Positions 16,551-25,114 of a stretch of 64,000 bases of DNA are shown piece by piece. The stretch's first letter is position 1. The number at the start of each line of letters is the position of its first letter. The stretch spans positions 27,593 through 91,592 of the forward strand of contig NZ_JACJRQ010000031.1 of assembly GCF_014697355.1 (NCBI RefSeq). Direction: 5' to 3'. Under the pieces are notes generated by a model, which had not been told where the DNA came from, made no database searches, and saw only the letters and a list, made by a program, of their open reading frames with translations. This DNA is from Nostoc calcicola FACHB-3891. GTDB taxonomy: Bacteria > Cyanobacteriota > Cyanobacteriia > Cyanobacteriales > Nostocaceae. The translations under genes were made by a program, and so were the position numbers.

Positions 16551-17819
16551 TTACAACGCTATTAAAAGCCTATCAGGAACAGGACAGGGGTAAATTTTTA
16601 CTTCAGGAATTGGCACTACAAATTGTCCTCCCCATTGGCCAATAAATGCCATTTGTTCCATAATTTCTTCTTTGAGATTCCAAGGTAAAATTAGTACATA
16701 ATCTGGTTGAGTTTCACGAATTTTATCCGGATGGAAGATAGGGATATGAGTTCCAGGTAAAAATAAACCTTGTTTGTAGGGATTAGAATCTACTGTGTAA
16801 TCGAGAAAATCTTTACCAATACCACAGTAATTGAGCAAAGTATTACCTTTAGCAGGTGCGCCATAACCAGCGATTGATTTACCTTCTGCTTTAGCTGTCA
16901 AAAGAAAACTTAATAGCTTGTGCTTTGTTGCTTTAACTTTTTCTCCAAATGTGACGTAAGTTTCTATTCGATGTAGTCCAGCAGCGATTTCTTTTTCTTT
17001 CAAATGCCGAACTCGTTCCCTAATGCTAGGATAATCAGCATAGTTATGTCTGGCATAAATTCTTAGGGAACCGCCATGAGTTGGTAATTCCTCCACGTCA
17101 AAAATTTGCAAGTTGTGGGCTGCAAAGATTTTTTCGATTGTCAGGAATGAAAAATAAGAAAAATGCTCGTGATAAATAGTATCAAATTGATTTTGTTCAA
17201 TCAGCTGCAAAATATGAGGAAACTCCATCGTCAAGATGCCATTTTGTTTGAGGATGACTTTCATCCCGGCGATGAAATCATTTAGATCTGGTACATGAGC
17301 TAAAACATTGTTACCTATCAAAAGGTCAGCGAGTTTTCCTTGCATAACCAGTTCTTTAGCAGTTTCAATTCCAAAAAACTTGTTAATACTGGGAATACCC
17401 CTATCTTGAGCAACCTTAGCTATATTTGCTGCTGGTTCTATTCCTAAAACTGGGATGCCTTTCTCTAAAAAATATTGCAGTAAGTAGCCGTCGTTACTGG
17501 CGATTTCAATAACTTGGCTATGATGGTTAAAGTTAAACTTTTCTACCATCATATCGGTGTAAGTCTTGGCGTGTTTTAGCCAACTTGCTGAATAGGAAGA
17601 AAAGTAAGCATAGTCACTAAAAATTTGATCTGGAGTTTCAAATTGTTCTAATTGAACTAAGAGAGTATCTTCAGAAATATAAGCGTGGAGAGGATAAAAT
17701 TTTTCGGCATTATTTAGCTGCTCTGGTCTGAGATAAGCATTGGCTAAAGGTGACATACCCAAATCAATAAAGGTTTGGCGTAAAGGTTGACCACTGAAAC
17801 GACATTTGGCGATCGCCAT
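16551..17819 (-). CDS. Sugar C-methyltransferase, three-domain type
   Basis: The protein is 422 residues from the ATG at 17819 (MAIAKCRFSGQPL). The longer in-frame start would add a leader unlike the family. The order is a short Cys-containing N-terminal region (C6, then DLGMSPLANAYL), a SAM-binding domain (VIEIASNDGYLLQYFLEKG, about 106-124; LLIGNNVLAHVPDL), then the C-terminal domain with SIAGYGAPAKGNTLLNYCG (about 318-336) and PIPEV. This is the PF08421-PF13489-PF08484 arrangement of NDP-4-ketodeoxysugar C-methyltransferases such as TylC3. One of the four expected Zn-binding Cys is obvious; the others are not, so the zinc site may be absent. It suggests a branched-chain deoxysugar in the polymer. 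Confidence 0.85.
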   Translation of the reverse strand: MAIAKCRFSGQPLRQTFIDLGMSPLANAYLRPEQLNNAEKFYPLHAYISEDTLLVQLEQFETPDQIFSDYAYFSSYSASWLKHAKTYTDMMVEKFNFNHHSQVIEIASNDGYLLQYFLEKGIPVLGIEPAANIAKVAQDRGIPSINKFFGIETAKELVMQGKLADLLIGNNVLAHVPDLNDFIAGMKVILKQNGILTMEFPHILQLIEQNQFDTIYHEHFSYFSFLTIEKIFAAHNLQIFDVEELPTHGGSLRIYARHNYADYPSIRERVRHLKEKEIAAGLHRIETYVTFGEKVKATKHKLLSFLLTAKAEGKSIAGYGAPAKGNTLLNYCGIGKDFLDYTVDSNPYKQGLFLPGTHIPIFHPDKIRETQPDYVLILPWNLKEEIMEQMAFIGQWGGQFVVPIPEVKIYPCPVPDRLLIAL

Positions 17820-17875
17820 AATTTCAAGCCCTATTAATAGTGAATAAATTGTTGTGTAAATCAGAAGATATGTTC

Positions 17876-17909
17876 GTAGTTTGCACTTTAGTGCTAAAGC
17901 ACAAACTAC
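17876..17909. repeat. Palindrome GTAGTTTG...CAAACTAC
   Basis: Inverted arms GTAGTTTG-CACTTTAG and CTAAAG-CACAAACTAC lie between the methyltransferase start and the SDR stop. On RNA it would form an intercistronic hairpin. Confidence 0.85.
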
Positions 17910-17918
17910 AAACATTTC

Positions 17919-18944
17919 CTATTTATTCCAGAAGAAATCTTTGTCAATTTGCTCGGTACGAATCAGATACTCTAGCTGTTTTAAACGGGTAAATCCTCTA
18001 AACAAGAAAGTATCTTCAGCCATATGGATTTGACTGAATAAATTAAGTAGTTGCTGGGCACCAAGTCGAGCATTCCAATCACACTTAAATCCAGGTAAAA
18101 TTGTGTTTATTTTCTCGAAGGATACTCGATAGCTGCGGTTATCTGCGCCGTTGTTGCCAAAGAACAATTTACAATCTGGAAAAATATCAGCAATAATTTC
18201 AGCGATTTCTTTAACTCGATAATTATTCGCTGTATCTCCTACATTGAAGACTTGGTTATGTACAATATCCCGTGGTGCTTCTAAGGCGCAGACTATTGCT
18301 TTGCAAATATCCAATGCGTGGACTAATGGACGCCAAGGTGTACCATCACTGGTCATTTTGATTTGTTTGCTAGTCCAAGCCAACCCTGCCAAGTTGTTTA
18401 AAACAATATCAAAGCGCATCCTGGGAGAAGCACCAAAAGCAGTTGCATTCCGCATAAAGGTGGGTGAGAAGTCATCATCAGCTAATGGTCTAACATCTCT
18501 CTCTACAAGGGTTTTACACTCTGCGTAGGCTGTTTGAGGATTAACTGGAGATTCTTCTGTGACATCATCTTCGGTAGCAACACCGTAGACACTGCACGAA
18601 GACATATACACAAAACGACGCACACCCATAGCCTTAGCCAAGGTAGCCAGACGAACTGAACCAATATGATTAATTTCGTAGGTAATATTCGGTGCCAATT
18701 GTCCGGCTGGGTCGTTGGAGAGTTCCGCCATGTGAACAATTGCTTCTACACCTTCCAAGTCATCAGGGGTGATGTTGCGGATATCTTTGTTGAGGGTTTT
18801 GGGTGTGACATCAGTACCGTTGTACAGCCAACCAACTTTATAGAAACCAGTATCTAGACCGATAACTTCATGTCCCCGTTCGATTAACAGAGATGGCAAT
18901 AATGAACCCAGATAGCCTTCTGTGCCAGTTACTAATATTTTCAT
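17919..18944 (-). CDS. NAD-dependent epimerase/dehydratase (extended SDR)
   Basis: The 341-residue protein starts MKILVTGTEGYLGSLLPSLL, the NAD-binding GxxGxxG motif, followed by GLDTG. The active site shows FVYMSSCSVYG (Ser near 118) and AYAECK (YxxxK, about 143-148). NATAFGASPRMR and an RPLVHALDICKAI segment are typical of sugar-nucleotide epimerases. It may act on a CDP- or dTDP-4-keto sugar. Its C-terminal region lacks the features I would use to call it a true CDP-glucose 4,6-dehydratase. It lies between lhgO-like and C-methyltransferase genes. Confidence 0.85.
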   Translation of the reverse strand: MKILVTGTEGYLGSLLPSLLIERGHEVIGLDTGFYKVGWLYNGTDVTPKTLNKDIRNITPDDLEGVEAIVHMAELSNDPAGQLAPNITYEINHIGSVRLATLAKAMGVRRFVYMSSCSVYGVATEDDVTEESPVNPQTAYAECKTLVERDVRPLADDDFSPTFMRNATAFGASPRMRFDIVLNNLAGLAWTSKQIKMTSDGTPWRPLVHALDICKAIVCALEAPRDIVHNQVFNVGDTANNYRVKEIAEIIADIFPDCKLFFGNNGADNRSYRVSFEKINTILPGFKCDWNARLGAQQLLNLFSQIHMAEDTFLFRGFTRLKQLEYLIRTEQIDKDFFWNK

Positions 18945-18990
18945 TGTGGTTAATGCCTTTGTATTGAAGAGTTAAATTGGATTTCCTTTC

Positions 18991-19018
18991 GTAGGGGCGC
19001 ACAGCTGTGCGCCCCTAC
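18991..19018. repeat. Palindromic repeat, core GGGGCGCACAGCTGTGCGCCCC
   Basis: This 28-nt perfect palindrome is identical to that at 52253. It lies in the 307-bp gap between the SDR and lhgO-like genes, which holds no gene. Confidence 0.92.
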
Positions 19019-19126
19019 AGCGCGTTGCATCCAAAAGACAACCGCTATATGACTCCCTTCACCGAATTATCCGCGCCGAAAAAGCCTAGATGGTGTACTT
19101 CACGCTTGTTGAAATCTGCTGTATTT

Positions 19127-19192
19127 CTTGTGGGATGGGCGTCTCGCCCGTCCTTCGGCGTTCTTGGGCGGGCAAGATGCCCACCCCACAAG
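19127..19192. repeat. CTTGTGGGATGGGC...CACAAG palindromic repeat core
   Basis: The arms CTTGTGGGATGGGC and GCCCACCCCACAAG enclose two smaller hairpins (TCTCGCCCGTCC, GGGCGGGCAAGA). The same core forms the inside of the MITEs at 53446 and 60210. Confidence 0.88.
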
Positions 19193-19251
19193 ATTCATTC
19201 CGGAATTGAGGAACGCCAATATGCCCTCAAAGTGCAAGGTAGTATAACTAT

Positions 19252-20466
19252 CTATGCAGTTACTACACTATCTAGATGCGAGAGTTGGGGAATTTGCGCC
19301 ACAATTGCTTTGCCAATTTCTAGAGAAGAAGTAGCAGCAGGAGAAGGAGCATTGCAAACATGGATGGAGTTTTGACCGGAAACAATCAAAAAGTCGTCTA
19401 CAAGCTTGCCATCGTTCATTAAAGCTTGGGCGCGGACTCCTGCATGGGTGGGAACTAAATCTTCTGCTTGGACTTCGGGAATTAGTTTTTGCAAACTTTT
19501 AACGAAGGCTGCTTTACTAAAGGAGCGAATAATTTCTTGGATACCTTCATCGGCATGTTTGGCTGCCAATTTCCAGAAACCAGGATAAGTGATGACTTCG
19601 AGAAAATCGCCGAGGTCAAAGTCGGTTTTTTTGTAACCTTCGCGTTTGAAAGACAAAACCGCGTTTGGCCCTGCATGAACGCTACCATCAATCATCCGGG
19701 TAAAGTGGACGCCCAGGAAGGGAAAATCTGGGTTGGGTACTGGATAAATTAAAGTCTTGACTAGATAGCGTTTTTCTGGTGTGAGTTCGTAGTATTCTCC
19801 CCGGAATGGGACAATTTTGGCTTGGGGTTCAACTTGATTTAGTCTGGCAGTGCGATCGCTATGCAATCCACTACAATTAATTACAAACCTAGTTTCAAAG
19901 CTACCTTTGTTTGTTTCTAGTACCTGATTTTTACCCCTTGGTAAGATTTTCAGTACTTTTGTATTCAGGTGTAAATCTCCCCCCTGCTGTTGAATCAACT
20001 GGGCATATTTCAAACAAACTTGCTTGTAGTTAACAATACCAGTTGAAAATACCCGAATTCCACCTACACAACTAACATGAGGTTCAATTTCCTTGACTTC
20101 TTCGGGGCTAATTCTTTGGACTTGTATGTCGTTTTCTAAGCCGCGTTGGTAGAGACTTTCTAAGCGTGGTAGCTCTTGTTCTTCAGTCGCAACAATTACT
20201 TTACCACAAACTTCATAGTCAATTCCATGTTCTTGACAGAAATCTACCATTGACCGAGAACCATCACGACAAAATTTTGCTTTGAAACTTCCTGGCTTGT
20301 AATAAATACCAGAATGAATCACCCCGCTATTATTGCCGGTTTGGTGAAATGCCCATTGACTCTCTTTTTCTAGTACTAAAATACGTGCATTGGGATAGCG
20401 TTTTCCTAAAGCCAGCGCTGTAGAAAGTCCAACTATTCCCCCACCTATAATCGCAAAATCATACAT
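19252..20466 (-). CDS. lhgO: L-2-hydroxyglutarate oxidase-like FAD enzyme (LhgO family)
   Basis: The 404-residue protein has the DAO-fold FAD motif FAIIGGGIVGLSTALALGKRYP (about 4-25), VLEKE, and the LhgO-type HQTGNNSGVIHSGIYYKPGS (about 45-64). The end of the sequence (AGVRAQALMNDGKLVDDFLI, then HVCNAPSPAATSSLEIGK) also fits. Known LhgO oxidises L-2-hydroxyglutarate to 2-oxoglutarate at the membrane quinone pool. Placement inside a polysaccharide run is unexpected but, as I recall, is shared with the Anabaena HEP island. It may therefore oxidise another 2-hydroxy acid or a sugar-derived substrate here. Confidence 0.83.
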   Translation of the reverse strand: MYDFAIIGGGIVGLSTALALGKRYPNARILVLEKESQWAFHQTGNNSGVIHSGIYYKPGSFKAKFCRDGSRSMVDFCQEHGIDYEVCGKVIVATEEQELPRLESLYQRGLENDIQVQRISPEEVKEIEPHVSCVGGIRVFSTGIVNYKQVCLKYAQLIQQQGGDLHLNTKVLKILPRGKNQVLETNKGSFETRFVINCSGLHSDRTARLNQVEPQAKIVPFRGEYYELTPEKRYLVKTLIYPVPNPDFPFLGVHFTRMIDGSVHAGPNAVLSFKREGYKKTDFDLGDFLEVITYPGFWKLAAKHADEGIQEIIRSFSKAAFVKSLQKLIPEVQAEDLVPTHAGVRAQALMNDGKLVDDFLIVSGQNSIHVCNAPSPAATSSLEIGKAIVAQIPQLSHLDSVVTA

Positions 20467-20576
20467 TAGTATTATCGTAGTTCAAGTTACACTAAATCTA
20501 TAAAGTCATTTGTCATTCGTTATTTGTTATTTGTTATTTAACTCCTAACTCCTAACTCTTAACTCCTAACTCTTTT

Positions 20577-21350
20577 TTACCATACCTTCCAAGGAGCCTG
20601 ACTTTTGTTCCATAGCCCCTCTAGATGGTTTTTATCGCGTAAAGTATCCATCGGTTGCCAAAAACCATAGTGCTTGAAAGCTGATAGCTGTTCCATAGAA
20701 GCTAGCTTTTCTAATGGCTCTTGCTCCCACACGGTAGAATCATCAGCAATCAAGTTTATCACTTCTGGTTCTAACACAAAATAACCACCATTAATCCAAG
20801 CTCCATCGCCTTCAGGTTTTTCCCGAAAGTTGGTGATTTTAGTTTGCTCATATCCTAAGGAAATGGCACCAAAACGTCCTGCTGGTTGCACGGCTGTGAG
20901 TGTTGCTAAGCTGTTTTGTTCTTTGTGAAATTTAACTAGCTCGGTGATATTAATATCACTTACACCATCACCATAAGTGAAACAAAAAGTGTCATTTCCC
21001 AGATGTTCGCTGATTCGTTTTAAGCGCCCACCTGTCATTGTATGGTCGCCTGTATTTACTAGGGTGACACGCCAGGGTTCAGCATATCCAGAATGGACAT
21101 TCATCTGGTTAAATCGCATATCAAAGGTTACATCTGACATGTGTAAAAAGTAGTTAGCAAAATACTCTTTAATTATGTAACCTTTGTAACCACAGCAAAT
21201 GATGAAGTCATTAATGCCGTGGGCAGAGTAAGTTTTCATGATGTGCCACAGAATTGGCTTACCACCAATCTCAACCATCGGCTTGGGTCTGATACTAGTT
21301 TCTTCACTGAGGCGTGTACCAAGCCCTCCGGCTAAAATCACCGCTTTCAT
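20577..21350 (-). CDS. rfbF: Glucose-1-phosphate cytidylyltransferase
   Basis: The protein is 257 residues from the ATG at 21350 (MKAVILAGGLGTRLSEETS), preferred because GAGG precedes it and the nucleotidyltransferase motif starts there. RPKPMVEIGGKPILWHIM is the sugar-phosphate nucleotidyltransferase lysine region (about 20-37). FTYGDGVSDI and AWINGGYFVLEPEV follow. It makes CDP-glucose from CTP and glucose 1-phosphate, the entry to CDP-deoxysugars. It is the first gene of the minus-strand run, and the AT-rich space upstream probably holds the operon promoter. The usual partner RfbG (CDP-glucose 4,6-dehydratase) is not seen in the window. Confidence 0.93.
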   Translation of the reverse strand: MKAVILAGGLGTRLSEETSIRPKPMVEIGGKPILWHIMKTYSAHGINDFIICCGYKGYIIKEYFANYFLHMSDVTFDMRFNQMNVHSGYAEPWRVTLVNTGDHTMTGGRLKRISEHLGNDTFCFTYGDGVSDINITELVKFHKEQNSLATLTAVQPAGRFGAISLGYEQTKITNFREKPEGDGAWINGGYFVLEPEVINLIADDSTVWEQEPLEKLASMEQLSAFKHYGFWQPMDTLRDKNHLEGLWNKSQAPWKVW

Positions 21351-21796
21351 GCAATTACCTCGGAGATTTGTAAGGATATTATTTGTCTTTACTGACATGA
21401 AGAGGATGCACTTACATATGGAGAAAAATTTATTTCTGATTTGTTTTTCTCAGTCAATAATCTAACTGTATTTTTTTGAAAAATTATGAAGAAGATATAA
21501 ATTAAAATCTTTTCTATATAAAAGCTCTATGAATATCTAGATAGCAGAATTCAGGAGTCAGAATTCAGAATTCAGAATGAATCAGGCAAGTATAAAATTA
21601 CTCTTGTTTTTTTTTAAATTATTCAATTAAATAAAAACGTTAGATATAAAATAATACCAATTCAATTAATGATTGCAACACATTCTTACATGAAGTGAAA
21701 ACACGATTCATCGCGTTTCTACAAATGGTCTAATTGGTATAACTATAATCCGCTTTGATTTTTTGCGTAGGCATTACAGCCGTTTTCATCTATTTC

Positions 21797-21999
21797 AGGA
21801 CTTACGCAAAAATTGCCAAAAAGCTTACAGCAGTTTTCATGTATTTGAACCACATCTGTTGTAGGGGCACAGCAATGCTGTGCCCCTATCGCGTGGTTTA
21901 TTTACCTGAAAATAGCTGTAATTTATCGAACCACCAAGACGCCAACGCGAAGCGTCTCGTAGAGAAGAATTCGTAAGTCGTAAAGTGTGCGTAAGTCCT
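21797..21999. mobile_element. MITE-like element with AGGACTTACGCA inverted ends
   Basis: The 12-bp terminal inverted repeats AGGACTTACGCA / TGCGTAAGTCCT are perfect and 203 bp apart. A palindrome (21861) is nested inside. No transposase is encoded. Confidence 0.75.
21861..21889. repeat. Palindromic repeat, core GGGCACAGCAATGCTGTGCCC
   Basis: This is a 29-nt palindrome, preceded by TATTTGAACCACA and followed by GTGGTTTATTTACCTG. The flanks are shared with the copy at 22021. Confidence 0.9.
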
Positions 22000-22020
22000 A
22001 TATTTGAACCACAATCCTTT

Positions 22021-22048
22021 GTAGGGGCGCACATCTGTGCGCCCCTAC
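22021..22048. repeat. Palindromic repeat, core GGGGCGCACATCTGTGCGCCCC
   Basis: This is a 28-nt palindrome with one central mismatch. It has the same upstream flank (TATTTGAACCACA) as the copy at 21861. Confidence 0.9.
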
Positions 22049-22074
22049 CCTATGGTTTAATTACTTACTTATTT

Positions 22075-24246
22075 TTAGTTGATTTTTTCCGCACTACTTG
22101 AGCCTTGGAATAAAGGATCGCATTTGTTTTCGACAACTACACACATGTTACTGAGTGCTTGCTGATAATTATCCATATCATCTTGCTCAAGAAAGATTTT
22201 AGCGGCTGTCTGTAAATCTGCGATCGCTTGGGTTTGGTTTTGGTTGGATTCTTTACCACCATATTGGGCTAGTTCGTAACGAACCATACCTCGTTTGAGA
22301 AAGGCTTTTGCTAGTTTGGGACTCAGGGTTAGTGCTTGGTTAAAGTCAGCGATCGCTTGGCTATATTCTTGCTCATAATTGCTACTATATTGGGCAATTT
22401 GATAGTAGACAACACCGCGCTGAAAATAAGCTTCAGCTTTGGATAAATTCATTTTTATCGCCTGAGTAAAATCTGCGATCGCTCTTCTGTAAACTTGTTG
22501 AGATTCGCCGCTATATTTAGCCATTTGGGCGCGGACAATCCCACGTCTAATATAAGCTTCGACTTCATTAGGATCGAGGCCGATAGCGCGATTATAATCA
22601 GCGAGGGCTAGGTTATATTCTGTATCTGGATCGTTGCTATATTCGGCCAGCATAAACCGGGCATTTCCCCGATTTACCAGAGCTTTAATTTCATTGGGCT
22701 TGATTTTTAGAGCTTGGCTGTAATCTACAACAGCCCCTTCGTAATCTTTCAAGTTATAACGGGCGTTGCCACGATTTACAATGGCTCTGGCATGTGATGG
22801 TTCTTGTTCAATGGCTTGGCTATAATTTGCAACTGCTTTTTCATAGTCTCGCTGTTTGTAAGCACTATGACCTTGCTGATAGTAATCTGCAAAGCTGAGT
22901 TTATTAATTGTCTGACCAGATTTTAATGTTTGTTGAGTGTAAGCATTGTGGGAAACTAACGGCTCAGTAAATTTAATCATTAAGTCCGCAGATCCCAATA
23001 AAATTAAACCCAACATGCAAAAACCAATCGGGTATAAATTTGACTTTTTGGAACGCCGATAGTGTGAACTGCTTGGAGTAATTCCTGATTGCCAATTCGT
23101 TAGGTGCGATGGCATGACTCGCTGTGGCAAACCCGGTGTTTGGGTGTACCGCTTTTTCGGTTTGATTCGCGGTTGTAGATGTTCTCTGGCTTCTATGGCT
23201 CGATGTGATGGAAATGGGTCGCGTCCACCTAATCGCACGCTACGTTCGCACCAGGGACAAATATTCAGGTGGTTGTTGTAGCGATGTTGGGGATTAGTAG
23301 TGCAGGTAATCAGGGAATCTTCGGCTTCGGCTATTGCTGAAAGCCAAGTTTGGGCGCTAGGACGCAATTGTGGGTTGTTGTGACCGTCTTCAAAACAACG
23401 TACAAATAGTTCTTGTAAGCTGGGATGAAGAATTTCCCAAGGAGGGGCAATGGGTGTAGCTAGGTAAGGTACGCGTCGCTTTTGGCTGTAAGTGAAATGA
23501 CCGGATGCAATGCGTGCTTCATAGGGCGGTGGCTCGATGGCGCCTTGAAAAATCCCCGAAAATGGGTGGGTACCTTCCATTAACAGTTGAAATACCAGTA
23601 CTGCTAACCCAAATAAGTCATGAGCAACTTCGCGATCGTGTTCGGCAAAAGTTTTATTTTGGAGTTCTGGTGGAGTAAACTCTGGTTTACCCACTGGGCA
23701 ACGGTAAACAAGATTGGTGTTTGGGTTACGTACTTGGAAAGAGTCGGTGTCTATCAAGGTCACCAGTGCTGTGTCACTGACGAGGATGTTTGACTCATTC
23801 ACATCGCCAATGCAATATCCACTGGCGTGCAAAGCGGCAAAAGCTGCTGCCAAGTTACGAGCCGTGCGGAGCAGGTACTGATAGTTGAATAAGGGGCAGT
23901 GTTGGCGCCGGGTTCTGGGGTTATAAAAGTCAATGATTGGACGCATTCCCTGAATGCGTGGCATTAAAAACCCCAGGATGCCGTTGCTACCATCTGCCGC
24001 CCGCAATAAATCCTCTGGCCAAGCGATGGAAATATGCCCTAAACTAGCTGTCGGGTTTTCCGGTGGGTTAGCCAGCATCGCTTGGAGTTTTTCAGCATGG
24101 GCAGTGGTTGGCTTGTGGTATATTTTGGCCACTAAGTTGCCATCGGATGGCACTGCGTAAACACAAGCTTCACCGCCACGCCCCAAACTCATATTGAGAC
24201 TGAGGATTTCTTTTTTCGGGGAACAACGTAGTACCTGCATAGTCAA
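22075..24246 (-). CDS. Atypical Ser/Thr kinase-like protein with Zn ribbon, membrane helix and TPRs (YegI/TerY-P kinase)
   Basis: This protein has 723 residues. The N-terminal kinase fold has a G-loop GRGGEACVYAV (about 22-32), VAKIY with Lys near 41, and a catalytic loop GYCIGDVNESNILV (about 143-156). The last keeps the catalytic-loop Asp and Asn but lacks the His-Arg of HRD. A DTDSF segment stands where DFG is expected (about 166-170). Next comes a short Cys/His cluster with CPWC (about 336-356), typical of kinases of the TerY-P triad. A membrane helix follows (about 425-445), then about six TPR units (480-700). The latter half is therefore probably extracytoplasmic. It is followed upstream by PP2C and vWA genes on the same strand, as in E. 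coli yegL-pphC-yegI. Confidence 0.85.
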   Translation of the reverse strand: MTMQVLRCSPKKEILSLNMSLGRGGEACVYAVPSDGNLVAKIYHKPTTAHAEKLQAMLANPPENPTASLGHISIAWPEDLLRAADGSNGILGFLMPRIQGMRPIIDFYNPRTRRQHCPLFNYQYLLRTARNLAAAFAALHASGYCIGDVNESNILVSDTALVTLIDTDSFQVRNPNTNLVYRCPVGKPEFTPPELQNKTFAEHDREVAHDLFGLAVLVFQLLMEGTHPFSGIFQGAIEPPPYEARIASGHFTYSQKRRVPYLATPIAPPWEILHPSLQELFVRCFEDGHNNPQLRPSAQTWLSAIAEAEDSLITCTTNPQHRYNNHLNICPWCERSVRLGGRDPFPSHRAIEAREHLQPRIKPKKRYTQTPGLPQRVMPSHLTNWQSGITPSSSHYRRSKKSNLYPIGFCMLGLILLGSADLMIKFTEPLVSHNAYTQQTLKSGQTINKLSFADYYQQGHSAYKQRDYEKAVANYSQAIEQEPSHARAIVNRGNARYNLKDYEGAVVDYSQALKIKPNEIKALVNRGNARFMLAEYSNDPDTEYNLALADYNRAIGLDPNEVEAYIRRGIVRAQMAKYSGESQQVYRRAIADFTQAIKMNLSKAEAYFQRGVVYYQIAQYSSNYEQEYSQAIADFNQALTLSPKLAKAFLKRGMVRYELAQYGGKESNQNQTQAIADLQTAAKIFLEQDDMDNYQQALSNMCVVVENKCDPLFQGSSSAEKIN

Positions 24247-24295
24247 ATTACCGCTAACGGGAGTATTTAAAATGTCAAACTTTTAAAGTTAATGC

Positions 24296-25093
24296 TTATG
24301 AGTTGTTGAATGCAGCTATAATCAGTGTTAAATCATCATCAGTGCGTTGGGCGATCCGCTCTGAGCGCAAAAATTTGACTAACTGTTCTTTTGCTGCTGT
24401 CTTGTCCTCGGCATTGGCTACAAATTCAAACAGCGGAAAAAAGAACGGTTTATGAGGTTCCCCAACAACCATATTTAAAGCCAGCATTTGTAGCCCGTCA
24501 GTAATTATACCAACATTTACTATGTCTGTGCGCCATAATTTCATCTGTGCTGTATCTAAGGCAGTGGGCGAAGTTAAAAAGGTGGTTTCGTTGATGTATT
24601 CGCCGCTATCAGGCATAGTCAGTGCTAAGAGGTTGCCCATCTGGTCTTTGGCCACAGCCAAACCATCACCGATTTGTGCCACAGCCACAACATCTGGTGT
24701 GGCAACCATAATAATTAAAGTAGTTGCTAAGTCTGAAAGTTGTTTATCACAAGCAACAGCCTCATCTTCTACAGCTTTTTTGGCAGCTAGCATGGCATCA
24801 TTTAAGAGCGATCGCACATAACCATCATTAGTTAAACTGCTTCGGTTCACTCCCTTACTAGAAAGGCTTTCGATCGCTGTCTCCACAGCAATCATCGCTC
24901 CCACTTTCCCCAGACTTGCAGAACCCGCACCATCTGCCGCCGCTGCCACTAAAATGTTATCTGACAATATCTGCCAGTGATGAGCATCCTGACATAACTG
25001 TTTGTTTCTTAAGTGACTTGTACCACATACTGATGCAGCCACAATCCGCCATTGAGCAATCTGTTTTGATAGGTTCATAAGATTTTGTTCCAA
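24296..25093 (-). CDS. PP2C-type protein phosphatase (PphC-like)
   Basis: The 265-residue protein has PP2C motifs CQDAHHWQIL (about 34-43), AAAADGAGSASLGKVGAMIAVE (about 50-71, metal-binding Asp), ATTLIIMVA, AQIGDGLAVA (about 138-147) and C-terminal DDDLTLIIAAF. It should dephosphorylate Ser/Thr in the cytosol, most likely countering the kinase encoded 49 bp downstream. The small gaps (21 bp to the vWA gene, 49 bp to the kinase) support one operon. Two in-frame ATGs five codons apart are both possible starts. Confidence 0.87.
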   Translation of the reverse strand: MEQNLMNLSKQIAQWRIVAASVCGTSHLRNKQLCQDAHHWQILSDNILVAAAADGAGSASLGKVGAMIAVETAIESLSSKGVNRSSLTNDGYVRSLLNDAMLAAKKAVEDEAVACDKQLSDLATTLIIMVATPDVVAVAQIGDGLAVAKDQMGNLLALTMPDSGEYINETTFLTSPTALDTAQMKLWRTDIVNVGIITDGLQMLALNMVVGEPHKPFFFPLFEFVANAEDKTAAKEQLVKFLRSERIAQRTDDDLTLIIAAFNNS

Positions 25094-25114
25094 CAGCTAG
25101 CTGCCATCATTTAA

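Larger units (their letters stand above)
21351..22074. other. Repeat-rich intergenic region upstream of rfbF (724 bp)
   Basis: No gene is seen. The 190 bp nearest rfbF are AT-rich and non-repetitive, so they are the likeliest leader and promoter. Next come a GAATTCAG tandem (21546-21577), an ATACCAAT...ATTGGTAT-bounded segment (about 21655-21740), a MITE with AGGACTTACGCA ends (21797-21999) and two palindromes. Confidence 0.75.
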
